The notes: generated from the letters alone by a model not told the origin. Shown: positions 23,349 through 32,905, counted from the stretch's first letter. The stretch is DNA of 64,000 nucleotides from an uncultured Oscillibacter sp. (GCA_910583785.1 CAJTZK010000002.1:271990-335989); one strand, 5' to 3'. Numbers and translations are program-made.

Positions 23349-24157
23349 CACAGCACCCCCTTGTCCCGCCGCCGCAGGCCCTCGCCCAGCAGGCCCACGC
23401 TGAACACCATCAGCACGATGGCCAGGCCCGTCCCGGCGGCGTACCAGGGGGCGGCGAAGAGCATCCCCTGGGCCTCGGAGAGCATGTAGCCCAGGGAGGC
23501 GTCCGGCGGCGTCACGCCGATGCCCAGGAAGCTCATGGACGCCTCTGCCAGCACGGCGTTGTTGAACCCGATGGTCAGGGCGGGCAGCAGCACCGCAAGG
23601 GTGTTGGGCAGCATGTGCAGGGCCAGGATGCGCCCCCCCGGGGCCCCCATGAGCCGGGCGCTTTGGATATAGTTCACATCCCGCAGTGACGTGAAGGCCG
23701 TCCGGGACACCCGGGCAAAGCTGGGGATAAACACCAGCCCCAGGGCCAAAATGACGTTGCTCTTTTTCCCCGGCCCCAGGAGGGAGATGACCACCAGGGC
23801 CAGCAGGATGCTGGGGAAGGCCGTCAGCGCGTCGTTGAGGCGCATCAAAACCTCGTCCACCGGGCCGCCGAAATACCCCGTCAGGGCCCCGGCCAGGCAG
23901 CCGCCCACAGCCCCGATGGCCAGGGTGGCCAGGGCGATGGAGGCCGTGGCCCCGGCCCCCTGGAGGACCCGGCTGAAGATGTCCCGGCCAAAGTTGTCCG
24001 TGCCCATCCAGTGGGCCAGGGAGGGCGGGGCAAATTTGGGTCCCGCCGCCATGGCGCTGGGGTCGCAGGGCGTCCAGAAGAAGCCCAGGAGGACCAGGGC
24101 CGCAAGGAGTCCGGTCAGCGCCAGCCCGGCGGCCAAAAAGCCGTTTCCTCTCTTCAT
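23348..24157 (-). CDS. Peptide/nickel-type ABC importer permease (DppC-like)
   Basis: 269 aa. N-terminal helix, then HWMGTDNFGRDIFSRVLQGA, the hallmark of DppC/OppC/NikC permeases, and the EAA loop RLMGAPGGRILALHMLPN. About six membrane helices. ATG 24157 overlaps the previous stop as ATGA, and GGGAGG precedes it. Confidence 0.93.
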   Translation of the reverse strand: MKRGNGFLAAGLALTGLLAALVLLGFFWTPCDPSAMAAGPKFAPPSLAHWMGTDNFGRDIFSRVLQGAGATASIALATLAIGAVGGCLAGALTGYFGGPVDEVLMRLNDALTAFPSILLALVVISLLGPGKKSNVILALGLVFIPSFARVSRTAFTSLRDVNYIQSARLMGAPGGRILALHMLPNTLAVLLPALTIGFNNAVLAEASMSFLGIGVTPPDASLGYMLSEAQGMLFAAPWYAAGTGLAIVLMVFSVGLLGEGLRRRDKGVL

Positions 24158-25098
24158 GCCGCGCCTCCCAGCCGGAGCCTGGGGTCGATCCGCTGGTTGA
24201 TCAAATCGGCCGCCGTCCCCGCCAGCACCACCCAGAGGGCCAGAATGACCACAATGGCCTGGACCACCGGATAGTCCCGGTTGGCGATGGAGGCCACCAG
24301 CATCCTCCCCAGGCCGGGGATGACAAAGACCTGTTCCACCACAATGCTCCCCGCCACGATCTCCGCCATGGTCTGGGCCAGGAAGGTGACCACCGGAGGC
24401 AGTGCGTTTTTCAGCACGTGCCGCCGGAGGACGGCCCGGCGGCCGTTCCCCCGGGAGATGGCGGTCCGCACGTAGTCCTTCCCCAGTTCCTCCTGCACCG
24501 TGCTGCGGAGCATCCGCACCGTCATGGCAATCCGGGGAATGGAGAGGGCCGCGGCGGCGAAGAACAGGTACACCGCCGCCCCGGCGAAGTCCTGTCCCGC
24601 GTCGGGAAACTGCCCGGGCATGAACCACTTCAGCCCCACGCCGAAGACCCAGGACAGCAGGATTCCCGTGAAGAAGGGCGGCACGGCCATGCCCAGCTGG
24701 TTCAGGGCCGTCCGGGCCCCCTCGAACCGCCGCCGCCCGGCGGACCAGACCCCCAGGGGGATGGACACCGCCGTAATCAGGACAAAGCTCATCAGGCTCA
24801 GCCACAGGGTCAGCCCAACCTTCGGGGCCAGGAGCTCCCGCACAGGCTGCTGATAGCTGGTGGAAACTCCCAGGTCCCCGGTGAAAAAGCCCAGGAGCCA
24901 CTTCCCATACCGGACGGCCAGGGGGCGGTCCAGCCCCAGCTCCGCCCGGAGGGCCGCCAGACGCTCCGGCGTGGCCGAGGTGCCCAGCATCGCCGTGGCC
25001 GTGTCGCCGGAGATGAGGGAGAAGGCCGCAAAGGTCAGGAAGGAGACTGCCAGCATGGTGGCCAGCAGCGCCAGGACCCGCTTGAGTAGATCTTTCAT
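24154..25098 (-). CDS. Peptide/nickel-type ABC importer permease (DppB-like)
   Basis: 314 aa, about six membrane helices. LRAELGLDRPLAVRYGKWL near residue 50 and the EAA-type loop AISRGNGRRAVLRRHVLKNA are diagnostic of DppB/OppB. ATG 25098 gives the standard start (LLKRVLALLATMLAVSF); the frame is open a further 87 nt upstream. It follows the binding protein by 91 nt. Confidence 0.92.
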   Translation of the reverse strand: MKDLLKRVLALLATMLAVSFLTFAAFSLISGDTATAMLGTSATPERLAALRAELGLDRPLAVRYGKWLLGFFTGDLGVSTSYQQPVRELLAPKVGLTLWLSLMSFVLITAVSIPLGVWSAGRRRFEGARTALNQLGMAVPPFFTGILLSWVFGVGLKWFMPGQFPDAGQDFAGAAVYLFFAAAALSIPRIAMTVRMLRSTVQEELGKDYVRTAISRGNGRRAVLRRHVLKNALPPVVTFLAQTMAEIVAGSIVVEQVFVIPGLGRMLVASIANRDYPVVQAIVVILALWVVLAGTAADLINQRIDPRLRLGGAA

Positions 25099-25189
25099 AG
25101 GCAAGTTCCCTTCAGGAAAGCGGGGAGAGCGGGGCGTGAAGAACGGTATCCGCCTCTCCACGCTCCACTCTCCCGCATGTTTCAAGTGA

Positions 25190-26746
25190 TTACGCCGTAT
25201 AGCGGACGCCGCTGAGGTCCAGCACGTAGATGGGGTAGAACCGCACGCCCTCCAGGCCCTTGCGGACTGCCACCAGATCGGCCAGGTCCTGGATGTACAC
25301 GTTGGCGGCGTTCTCCGTCAAGTTGGCCTCCGCCTGCTTGTAGGCCGCCGTCTGGGCGGCGTCATCCGCCGCAGTGATAGCCTCCTGGAAGAAGGCATCA
25401 TACTCCGCATTGTTATAGTTGATGAAATTATTACCCGCCGTAGAGGTAAACCGCTCCAGCAGGGCCCGGGCCGTCATGGTGGAGGCGTCCACGCCTACCA
25501 CGGTGGCCTGGTACTGCCGCCCGGCGTACACGTCGGACAGCCAGGAGCCCCACTCCACCAGCTGGATTTCCGCCGTGATGCCCACCTGCTTCAGCTGCTC
25601 CACGATTACCTGGGCGGTGTCAATGTGGGGCTGGTAGTTGGAGGGAACGGTGATGGCCATGGAGAAGCCGCCGGGGTACCCGGCGTCCGCCAGCAGGGCC
25701 TTGGCCTTTTCCACGTCGTGGGTGTAATAGCGGGTCAGTTCCTCGTCAAAGTACTTGCCGAAGGCGGGGTACATGCTGGAACCGATGAGGCTGCCATAGC
25801 CGTCGAAGGCCAGGTCCAGGATCTGCTGGCGGTCAATGGCATAGCACAGGGCCTGGCGGACCCGCACGTCGTCAAAGGGCTTCTCCGCGTGGTTCAGGTA
25901 CATGGCCTGGACCAGGTTCATGGTGCCCTCCTCGATGTTGAAATCCTCCCCCAGCTGGGCCGCCTGGGTGCTGGTCAGGTGGGCGAAGAGGTCCACCGCC
26001 CCGCTCTGGAGGCTCATGAGGATGCTGTCGGCGTTTTCGATGATCTTGAAGGTGACTTTATCCAGGTAGGCGGGCTCGCCCCAGTAGTCCTCAAAGCGCT
26101 CCAGGACGATGGAGTCCTGGGCGGTTCGGGAGACAAACCGGAAGGGCCCCGTGCCCACGGGGGCGGTGTCCTGCTGGCCGTAGTCCCTGGGCAAAATGGC
26201 CAGGGTCAGGCTGGCTAAGAATTCGTTGTCGGGCTGCGCCAGGGTGATGGCCAGCTGGTTCCCCTCCACCTCCATGCGCTCAATGGCAGCAAGGGCGGGA
26301 ATCAGGGCCTCGCCCTGGGAATCGTCGGCGTTGCGCTCGATGGAGGCGACTACGTCCTCCATCTCCACGGCCTGGCCGTTATGGAACTTCACGCCCTCCC
26401 GGAGCGTAAAGGTATAGGTGGTTCCGTCGGAGGTAAAGCTGCTGGCCACGGCGGGAACCAGGTCTCCCTCCGGGGTGGGCTTCACCAGGCCTTCAAATAC
26501 GTTGAACATGACCTCCTTAGTCCCTGCCGCCACCGCCAGGTGGGGGTCAAGGCTCTCGTCCAGGTCCTGGGCGATGCCCACGGTGATCTCGTTGGGCTGG
26601 CCCGCGGGAGGCTGGGCCTCCGGTTCGCTGGAGCCGCTGGCGGGTCCCTCCTCCGGCGTCTTGGCTGTGCTGCCGCCTCCGCAGCCGCAGAGTACGGCGC
26701 ACAAAAGCCCCAGCAGGAGAAGGACCTCCAAAAGTTTCCGCTTCAT
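25190..26746 (-). CDS. Peptide/nickel-type ABC solute-binding lipoprotein
   Basis: 518 aa, SBP_bac_5 family. Signal peptide with lipobox LCGC (Cys about 22), then a Gly/Ser/Pro linker (25-50) and the binding domain starting EITVGIAQDLDESLDPHLAV. LREGVKFHNGQAVEMEDVVAS and VRQALCYAIDRQQI are conserved family stretches. First gene of the importer operon. Ligand unknown; the sequence alone does not separate peptides, nickel chelates or opines. 26747-26860 contains only a leader. Confidence 0.92.
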   Translation of the reverse strand: MKRKLLEVLLLLGLLCAVLCGCGGGSTAKTPEEGPASGSSEPEAQPPAGQPNEITVGIAQDLDESLDPHLAVAAGTKEVMFNVFEGLVKPTPEGDLVPAVASSFTSDGTTYTFTLREGVKFHNGQAVEMEDVVASIERNADDSQGEALIPALAAIERMEVEGNQLAITLAQPDNEFLASLTLAILPRDYGQQDTAPVGTGPFRFVSRTAQDSIVLERFEDYWGEPAYLDKVTFKIIENADSILMSLQSGAVDLFAHLTSTQAAQLGEDFNIEEGTMNLVQAMYLNHAEKPFDDVRVRQALCYAIDRQQILDLAFDGYGSLIGSSMYPAFGKYFDEELTRYYTHDVEKAKALLADAGYPGGFSMAITVPSNYQPHIDTAQVIVEQLKQVGITAEIQLVEWGSWLSDVYAGRQYQATVVGVDASTMTARALLERFTSTAGNNFINYNNAEYDAFFQEAITAADDAAQTAAYKQAEANLTENAANVYIQDLADLVAVRKGLEGVRFYPIYVLDLSGVRYTA

Positions 26747-26860
26747 GTCTGCTTCCTTTCGTCGCTGCCCGGTACCGGGTCAGCGCTGGACGGGGAATGT
26801 CCCGCCCGGACAAAATGATTCGGCTCTATTCACTTGTACGGGCCGTACCAGAAAATAAAG

Positions 26861-26896
26861 CCCCGGGGCCCTCCGGCAGGCCGGAGGGCCCCAAGG
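26861..26896 (-). terminator. Terminator after the AI-2E permease gene
   Basis: GGGGCCCTCCGG and CCGGAGGGCCCC form a 12-bp stem. On the minus strand it is followed by GGGGCTTTATTTTC. It lies about 40 nt past the stop at 26936. Confidence 0.7.
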
Positions 26897-26935
26897 CCGT
26901 ATTGTACACGACGGGAAAAAAGATTGCAATAGTTT

Positions 26936-28144
26936 TCACAAATTTTCCGGGCCCTCCGGCTTCGGGCCGAAGGCCCCCCCGGCGGCGTATTCCCCGGCCT
27001 CCGTGGAAAGGCCCTTTTTCCGCAGCCGGGCCTCCACGAAGAAGTTCACCAGGCTGTTGAGGCAGGCGCACACCGGCACGCCGAAGAACATCCCCGCGAT
27101 GCCGAAGAAGCCGCCGCCCACCAGGATGGCGATGATGACCCACAGGCTGGAGAGGCCCGTGGTGTTGCCCAGGATTTTCGGCCCGATGACGTTGCCGTCC
27201 AGCTGCTGGAGGGCCAGGACGAATATGACGAAGTACAGCGCCTGCCGGGGGGACACCAGGAGGATCAGAAAGGTGCTGGGGATGGCCCCCAGGAAGGGGC
27301 CGAAGAAGGGGATGATGTTGGTCACGCCCACGAAGACGGAGACCAGGGGCGTGTAAGGGAATTTCAGGATGGAGCAGCAGGCGAAGCACAGGATGCCGAT
27401 GATGATGGAGTCCAGCAGCTTCCCCCGGACAAAGCCGGAGAAGATGATATCCGCCCGCCGCACGCCCCGGAGGACCAGGCCCACCTGTTCCCGGGGGAAG
27501 AGGCTGTAGACCAGCTTCCGCCCATAGGCGGCGCAGCGCTCCTTGGTGGCCAGGAGGTAGATAGAGGCGATGGCCGCCACCAGCAGGTCCTTTACAAAGT
27601 TCACCAGGCTCAGCACCCCGCCGGACACGGTGGCCATCACCGCCTGGAGCTGGGGCAGGACGCCGCTGGTGATCCACTTGTCCAGGTCCTGGAAGTAGAC
27701 CGCCATCTGCTGGCTGACCCAGTCCGCCACGGCGGGATTGGTCTCCAGGAGATGGGTCACCCAGCCGCTGATGGTGTTGTAGTAGTTGTCCACGTTGGAC
27801 ACCAGCTGGAGGACGCTCTTATACAGCTCCGGCATCAGCACGGAGGCCAGCAGGTAGGCGAAAAACGCGATGACCAGCCAGGCCGCCAGGATGCCCGCGG
27901 CCCGGATAAACAGGGCCTGGGCCCGCTTCCGCCCGGGGCGGGGCGGGAAGAGGTGCCGCTCGAAAAAATTCACCATGGGGGCCAGCAGGTAGGCGATGAA
28001 GGCCCCGTAGAGAATGGGCCGCACGGTCCGCAGCAGGGCCAGCAGGGCCTTCCCGCCGAAGAGGGTGTCGTAAAACAGCAAAATGGCGGCGGCGGTCAGG
28101 AACGCCGTCACCCCCATGCTGATGCAGTTGTTTTTCCGTTCCAT
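26936..28144 (-). CDS. AI-2E family membrane transporter
   Basis: 402 aa with about eight hydrophobic segments. VTNIIPFFGPFLGAIPSTFL (about 280-300) and the closing LQQLDGNVIGPKILGNTTGL are the family signature. Members have been linked to AI-2 export, Na+(Li+)/H+ antiport and general permease roles, so the substrate is open. The C-terminus has a short Gly/Pro tail. Monocistronic and divergent from the lipid kinase gene. Confidence 0.9.
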   Translation of the reverse strand: MERKNNCISMGVTAFLTAAAILLFYDTLFGGKALLALLRTVRPILYGAFIAYLLAPMVNFFERHLFPPRPGRKRAQALFIRAAGILAAWLVIAFFAYLLASVLMPELYKSVLQLVSNVDNYYNTISGWVTHLLETNPAVADWVSQQMAVYFQDLDKWITSGVLPQLQAVMATVSGGVLSLVNFVKDLLVAAIASIYLLATKERCAAYGRKLVYSLFPREQVGLVLRGVRRADIIFSGFVRGKLLDSIIIGILCFACCSILKFPYTPLVSVFVGVTNIIPFFGPFLGAIPSTFLILLVSPRQALYFVIFVLALQQLDGNVIGPKILGNTTGLSSLWVIIAILVGGGFFGIAGMFFGVPVCACLNSLVNFFVEARLRKKGLSTEAGEYAAGGAFGPKPEGPENL

Positions 28145-28257
28145 GTTCCGCGCCTCCTTTTTCTCCCCCCATTCTACACGGGGCCGCTGGGAATTGCAAT
28201 CCTCTTTTTCCCCCTGTGGGCGGCCCCGCCATTTTTAACAGTATTTTAATAATCGCC

Positions 28258-28267
28258 GTGCTATACT
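28258..28267 (+). promoter_or_regulatory. Extended -10 promoter of the lipid kinase operon
   Basis: TGCTATACT forms an extended -10 about 40 nt before the kinase ATG; no good -35 at 17 nt. Confidence 0.45.
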
Positions 28268-28306
28268 GTATATATTTGAAGATTTCCCAGGAGGTGGCCT
28301 GTCCCT

Positions 28307-29194
28307 ATGAAAGCCCGCAAGCTCTTAATGATCCTCAATCCCCGGGCGGGAAAGAACAAGTCCCGGGGCCCCCTGTTCGACGCTGCCGCCGCCCTCTCCC
28401 AGGCGGGGTACCTCCTCTCCATCCACATCACCTCCGCCCCCGGGGACGCCGCCGAGACCGCCAAGCGGGAGGGCGGGCGGTATGACCTCGTCGTGGCCGT
28501 GGGAGGCGACGGGACGCTGAACGAGGTGGCCTCCGGCCTGGTGCAGCTCCGCCGGCCCCCGCTGCTGGGCTACCTGCCCCAGGGGAGCACCAACGACTTT
28601 GCCGCCAGCCTCCGCGTCTCCCCGGACCCGGCGGAGGCCGCCGCCGCCATTGCCCGGAACGTTCCCCGCCTTCTGGACGTGGGCTTTTGGAACGGGCGGA
28701 GCTTTCTCTACGTGGCCTCCTTCGGGGCCTTCACCCGGTCCAGCTACGCCGCCCCCCAGGCCGCCAAGAATGCCCTGGGCCACTTCGCCTATATCCTGGA
28801 GGGCATGAAGGACCTGAGCACCCTCCGGCCTTACCGCGTCCGCCTCACCGCCGGCGGGGAGTGCTTGGACGGGGAATACCTCTTTGGCGCGGTGTGCAAC
28901 TCCACGTCCATCGGGGGGCTGATGAAGCTGAACCCGGAGCGGGTGGTGCTGGACGACGGCCTCTTCGAGCTCCTGCTGGTCCCCAGCCCCAAGACGGCGG
29001 CGGACCTCCAGAGCCTGGTCCACGCCCTCTTAAACCAGCAGTACGACAGCCAGGGCCTGGTCTTCCGCCACGTCTCCTCCATCCGCCTGGAGACGGAGGA
29101 GGACCTGCCCTGGTCCCTGGACGGGGAATTTGCCCCCAGCGCCCCGGTGGTGGACATTGAAAACCGCCGCCAGGCGCTGGCCATGCTCCTGTGA
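28307..29194 (+). CDS. Diacylglycerol/lipid kinase, DagK family
   Basis: 295 aa. Phosphorylates a lipid alcohol such as diacylglycerol using ATP. LNPRAGKNKSRG near the N-terminus, the nucleotide-binding VAVGGDGTLNEVASGLV (about 60-78) and QGSTNDFAASL (about 92) are canonical DgkB/YegS motifs; the C-terminal half is the beta-sandwich with SLDGEFAP near 270. AGGAGG is 12 nt before the ATG. The stop overlaps the GTG of the Nudix gene. Confidence 0.92.
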   Translation: MKARKLLMILNPRAGKNKSRGPLFDAAAALSQAGYLLSIHITSAPGDAAETAKREGGRYDLVVAVGGDGTLNEVASGLVQLRRPPLLGYLPQGSTNDFAASLRVSPDPAEAAAAIARNVPRLLDVGFWNGRSFLYVASFGAFTRSSYAAPQAAKNALGHFAYILEGMKDLSTLRPYRVRLTAGGECLDGEYLFGAVCNSTSIGGLMKLNPERVVLDDGLFELLLVPSPKTAADLQSLVHALLNQQYDSQGLVFRHVSSIRLETEEDLPWSLDGEFAPSAPVVDIENRRQALAMLL

Positions 29195-29796
29195 CCGGGG
29201 AGCTGGAGCGGCTGGCCCGCCGCTTCCAGGATCATGAGCCCGGCCTCCTGGGGGCCTCCCGGAGCTGCGCCGTCCTCTGTCCCCTGGCGGAGGGGGAGGA
29301 CGGCCTCCGCCTTCTCTTTGAGGTCCGCTCCTACCAGGTCTCCCAGGCGGGAGAGGTCTGTTTCCCCGGCGGAACCATGGAGCCCGGGGAGACGCCCCAG
29401 GACTGCGCCCTCCGGGAGACGGAGGAGGAGCTGTCCATCCCCCGGGGAGAAGTGGCCCTCCTAGGCACGCCGGACTTCATTTGCAGCCAGCGGGGCTTCC
29501 TCCTCCGCCCGGTGCTGGGCCTGGTGTCCCCGGCGGGGCTGGCCGCCATGCGTCCCTCCCCGGCGGAGGTGGCGGAGGTCTTTACCGTCCCCCTGTCCTT
29601 CTTCCGGCAGGCGGAGCCGGATCTCCGGTCTTACGACCTGGTCCCCCAGGTGCCGGAGGACTTCCCCTACGGCCCCGTGGGCATCCCCCGGAGCTACCCC
29701 TGGAGCCGCGGCCAAGTGGAAATCCCCATCTGGCGCTATCAGGGCCACACCATCTGGGGCATGACGGCCCGGCTGGTCCGGGAGATCATCCGGTAA
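29191..29796 (+). CDS. Nudix hydrolase, CoA pyrophosphatase-like
   Basis: 201 aa, GTG start overlapping the kinase stop (GTGA). The Nudix box G-x5-E-x7-RE-x2-EEL is complete (GGTMEPGETPQDCALRETEE), with LFEVRSYQVSQAGEVCFPGG ahead of it, as in the CoA pyrophosphatase (NUDT7/8, YeaB) group. It would cleave coenzyme A or its derivatives to phosphopantetheine and 3',5'-ADP. The pairing with a lipid kinase is translationally coupled but functionally unexplained. Confidence 0.85.
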   Translation: MTGELERLARRFQDHEPGLLGASRSCAVLCPLAEGEDGLRLLFEVRSYQVSQAGEVCFPGGTMEPGETPQDCALRETEEELSIPRGEVALLGTPDFICSQRGFLLRPVLGLVSPAGLAAMRPSPAEVAEVFTVPLSFFRQAEPDLRSYDLVPQVPEDFPYGPVGIPRSYPWSRGQVEIPIWRYQGHTIWGMTARLVREIIR

Positions 29797-29971
29797 GCCC
29801 CCAGGGGCCCCCGCCCCGCAGATTCCGCAGATTCCGCGGGAAGAGGGGGAGAAGGAAGGGCGCGGCATTTCCCCCAGCGGCGGGCATGCCCCCATGAGGA
29901 GGGGCCCCGGCCCGCCTCCCTGGCCCGCCCCCCCGCCCAGGGGGCCTGGATTCCCCCTCCCCCGGGAAACA

Positions 29972-30002
29972 GCAGGAGACGGGTTCCCCCGTCTCCGTCT
30001 TT
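29972..30002 (+). terminator. Terminator after the kinase-Nudix operon
   Basis: GGAGACGGG and CCCGTCTCC with a short loop, followed by GTCTTTTC. It borders the convergent CarD-like gene. Confidence 0.75.
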
Positions 30003-30527
30003 TCAGGCCCCGGCGGATTCCTCCGATCCCTCCAGCCGGGCGGCGATGTAGTCCTCCACCTCGCCGTAGGCGATGCCAAGGGCCGTGGCCAGCTCCCCGT
30101 AGAGCAGCCGTTCCGCCTGCTTCATATACCGCTCGTCCACCATTCCCAGGCGGCGGTTCTTGGACTCCGCCAGCCCCTGTTTGTGGCGGATGGCCTTCAT
30201 CATCTCGATCAGGGCCTGGTGCCCCCCGTCCCGGACGGCAGACTGGTACTGCTGGGCCAGGGCCTGGGCCGTGCCCCCCCGGCAGGACGCCGCCTGGATG
30301 CCAGGCATCCGGTCAATGAGGGCCTCCGCCTCCATCCGGCTGATGACGGGGCGCATGGGCACTTTCCCGCTGTCCACCGGGGCGTAAATCACCCCGTCCT
30401 GCCACAGGGGCTTCAGGACGTAATAGCGCCGCCCCCGGTCCCCGCCGGGCTGGTCTACTCCCGAAATCTCCTCCACCCGGCACACGCCGGTGGACCCGTA
30501 CACCACCAGCTCTCCGATCTGAAACAT
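30003..30527 (-). CDS. CarD/CdnL-like transcription regulator
   Basis: 174 aa. The N-terminal Tudor-like RNA polymerase interaction domain (FQIGELVVYGSTGVCRVEEI, then YYVLKPLWQDGVIYAPVDS) is followed by an all-helical C-terminal DNA-binding region. CarD proteins stabilise open promoter complexes, notably for rRNA. ATG 30527 follows GAAGGAGGG. Here it is monocistronic. Confidence 0.88.
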   Translation of the reverse strand: MFQIGELVVYGSTGVCRVEEISGVDQPGGDRGRRYYVLKPLWQDGVIYAPVDSGKVPMRPVISRMEAEALIDRMPGIQAASCRGGTAQALAQQYQSAVRDGGHQALIEMMKAIRHKQGLAESKNRRLGMVDERYMKQAERLLYGELATALGIAYGEVEDYIAARLEGSEESAGA

Positions 30528-30596
30528 AAGGCCCTCCTTCTCCCCGGAGCCGCACCGTCGCGCCCCCTCCGTCAAACTTCATGGCTTTGCTCTCTT

Positions 30597-30626
30597 AGTG
30601 TACCACAAATCTGGGGGAATATGTAA
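30597..30626 (-). promoter_or_regulatory. Promoter of the CarD-like gene
   Basis: On the minus strand TTACAT, 18-nt spacer, TACACT, with TGG directly before the -10 (extended form). Confidence 0.55.
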
Positions 30627-30674
30627 GGGAAATTTTCATATTTTTCTAGTTTCTCCAAGTTTGCCCGAAAGGGA

Positions 30675-30703
30675 TTGACAATGATCCCCAAATTCCTTAT
30701 GAT
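30675..30703 (+). promoter_or_regulatory. Promoter of the 74-aa acidic protein gene
   Basis: TTGACA (30675-30680), 17-nt spacer, TATGAT (30698-30703). Confidence 0.75.
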
Positions 30704-30755
30704 GGACCTGCCGCCGGGCTCTCCCGGCGTACTGCATACGAAAAGGAGCGTACCT

Positions 30756-30980
30756 ATGAGCATCGACATCAAGGCCAAAGTGGAAGAGCTGGCCGCCAAG
30801 CTCCAGCAGGACCCCGCCCTTATCAAGAGCTTCCAGCAGGACCCCGTGAAGACCCTGGAGCGCCTCATCGGCGCGGACCTGCCGGACGAGCAGCTCCAGC
30901 CCCTGGTGACGGGGATCAAGGCCAAGCTGGCCGCCACCGGTCTGGGCGGCGCGCTGGACGGGCTGAAAAAACTCTTTTGA
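30756..30980 (+). CDS. Small conserved-type helical protein, unknown
   Basis: 74 aa, acidic to neutral and almost wholly helical (KVEELAAKLQQDPALIKSFQ, PVKTLERLIGADLPDEQLQP, GLGGALDGLKKLF). Start ATG 30756 follows AAAAGGAGCG; it has a near-consensus promoter and its own terminator, so it is a real, probably well-expressed gene. Similar short proteins occur across clostridia, but I know no function. The GGALDGLKKLF tail could be amphipathic. Confidence 0.7.
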   Translation: MSIDIKAKVEELAAKLQQDPALIKSFQQDPVKTLERLIGADLPDEQLQPLVTGIKAKLAATGLGGALDGLKKLF

Positions 30981-30988
30981 CCCCCGCC

Positions 30989-31027
30989 AAGGGAAACCGC
31001 TCCGGGACGCTCCTGGAGCGGTTTTCC
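30989..31027 (+). terminator. Terminator after the 74-aa protein gene
   Basis: AAACCGCTCC and GGAGCGGTTT form the stem, followed by TCCTT; it also faces the end of the SLH gene. Confidence 0.85.
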
Positions 31028-32905
31028 TTATGCGCCCGGTGCCAGGGCCTCATACACCGCCCGGCTGATCTCGCCGCACACGGCGTAAATGCCGTATGCG
31101 TCCTTTCCGCCATCGGCCCCCATGGTCAGCACCACCACGCCGTCCCCGGTGTCCGGATCGTAGCTGAGGAAGTTGTACGCGCCGTAAGCGCTGCCCGTGT
31201 GGTAGTAGAGCCGCTCCCGGCCATAGGCGCCAAACCGCAGCCGCATGGGCAGGGCCTGGTAGATTCCCCCGGGGAGGGCCTGGTCCCCATGGCTCTCCAT
31301 CAATTCCACAGAGGCCGCGTCCATCAGCCGGACGCCCTCAAAGCAGCCGTCTCCCGCCAGCAGGGCCGTCAGCTTCGCCATGTCAAGGGCGCTGGCGGTA
31401 AAGCCCCCGGCGAACTGCCGCCCCGTGGCCCCCGGCGCGCTCCACTGGCGGACGCTCAGCACGGAGGAGGCGCTGCGCCCCAGGCCGTTCCCCCGGTACA
31501 GCGGGGTTACCAGCTCCGGCTCCGCCAGTTCCCCGGCGGTGAAGGACCCCTCCGCCCCCAGGGGCCCCAGCACCCGCTCCTCCAGCACGTCGTCCAGATA
31601 CCGTCCCGCCGCCAGCTCCAGGGTCTGGCCCAGGACGCCGAAGGCGTGGTTGTTATAGCTCCAGTACCGCAGCTCCCCCGGCGTGCCCCCGCCGTAGCCG
31701 GAGGCGCTGCCCAGCTGGGCCCGCACCCCCGCGTAATCCCAGGCGATGCTCTCGCTGTTCCGCAGGGTGGAGGTGTGGCTCAGCAGGCTGCGGATCGTAA
31801 CAGGCTTCCAGGTTTTGACGCCCCAGTACGCCCCGATGTCCGTGTCGTAGTCCACGGCCCCCTCCTCCCAAAGCAGGGCGGCGGCCAGGCCCGCCGCCAC
31901 CTTGGAGAGGGAGGCGGTCCGCAGCTTGTGGGCGCTGCTCATGGGGACGCTCCCCTTTACCGCCCAGCCGTAGTGATACGCATCGGTGACCGCGCCCTTT
32001 TCCAGGACGGCCACCTGGACGCCCACCGCCCCATGGCGCCGGGCGGCGGCGGCCACGGCCTGGTCCAGCTCCCCGTGCTTCTGCCGGGAGAGGCTGGCCT
32101 CCCCGCCCTCCGGCAGGTCCAGGGCCCCCGCCAGGGGGTCCCGTGCCTCCTGCAATCCCGCCAGGATGACGGCCAGCTGGAGCCGGGATACCGGCAGGTC
32201 CGGGTAGAGCCCGTGGTCCGTCATGCCCTTATAGAGCCCCCGGTCCATCACCCAGTTCAGGGCCTCCTCCGCGTAAGCGGGGACCTTCTCCCCATCCCAG
32301 GACACGGCGGTGCGGCTTTCCACGTCCTCGCCCCGCCAGGCGGCGAAGCGGTGGAGCATCACCGCCAGCTGGCTCCGGGTCACCGGGGAGAAGGGGGCGA
32401 AGCGCCCCTCCGCCACGCCGCCGCTGACGCCCACGCTCTCCGCCCAGGCCACGGCGTCCTGACAGGCCTCCGGCACATCCGGGTAAGGGCAGACGTCCAC
32501 CGGAACCCGGATGCCGCTGAGACGGTAAAGGGCCTGGACGGCCTCCCCCCGGCTCACGGGCTCCTCGCTGCCAAAGGTCCCGTTCTCCCTCCGGGGCAGC
32601 AGCTCCCGGTAAACGGCCCAGCGGGCCGCGTCCCGCCCCTCCGCCGGGACGTCCGCCGCTTCCACGGCCCGCAGGTCCGCCAGGCTCCCGGCGGGCTCCA
32701 CGATTTCCGTCAGGAACAGCCCGCCGTCCCCGGCCTCCGCTTCCGCCGCCGTTTCCTCCAGGAGCGGCGCGGGCCCCTCCCCTTCCGGGGGAAGCGCCGC
32801 CGCCTCCCGGGCCGCCCGTCCCCTGGCATCCGCCAGCGGGGAGGCCGAAGCCACCCACAAAAGGGACAGCGCCAGCAGCGCCGCCGCCGCCAAACGTCTT
32901 CCCAT
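31028..32905 (-). CDS. Surface-anchored serine hydrolase (SLH + beta-lactamase fold)
   Basis: 625 aa. Signal peptide (1-28), an acidic/proline linker, about three S-layer homology repeats (about 85-255; GTFGSEEPVSRGEAVQALYR and FAPFSPVTRSQLAVMLHRF are typical), then a class C beta-lactamase/D-alanyl carboxypeptidase domain. The active site SxxK is S332-L-S-K335, and the YxN element is Y417-N-N419. The enzyme would sit on the cell wall and act on peptidoglycan peptides, D-amino-acid esters or beta-lactams. SLH repeats precede the enzyme, as in S-layer-attached hydrolases. Monocistronic. Confidence 0.9.
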   Translation of the reverse strand: MGRRLAAAALLALSLLWVASASPLADARGRAAREAAALPPEGEGPAPLLEETAAEAEAGDGGLFLTEIVEPAGSLADLRAVEAADVPAEGRDAARWAVYRELLPRRENGTFGSEEPVSRGEAVQALYRLSGIRVPVDVCPYPDVPEACQDAVAWAESVGVSGGVAEGRFAPFSPVTRSQLAVMLHRFAAWRGEDVESRTAVSWDGEKVPAYAEEALNWVMDRGLYKGMTDHGLYPDLPVSRLQLAVILAGLQEARDPLAGALDLPEGGEASLSRQKHGELDQAVAAAARRHGAVGVQVAVLEKGAVTDAYHYGWAVKGSVPMSSAHKLRTASLSKVAAGLAAALLWEEGAVDYDTDIGAYWGVKTWKPVTIRSLLSHTSTLRNSESIAWDYAGVRAQLGSASGYGGGTPGELRYWSYNNHAFGVLGQTLELAAGRYLDDVLEERVLGPLGAEGSFTAGELAEPELVTPLYRGNGLGRSASSVLSVRQWSAPGATGRQFAGGFTASALDMAKLTALLAGDGCFEGVRLMDAASVELMESHGDQALPGGIYQALPMRLRFGAYGRERLYYHTGSAYGAYNFLSYDPDTGDGVVVLTMGADGGKDAYGIYAVCGEISRAVYEALAPGA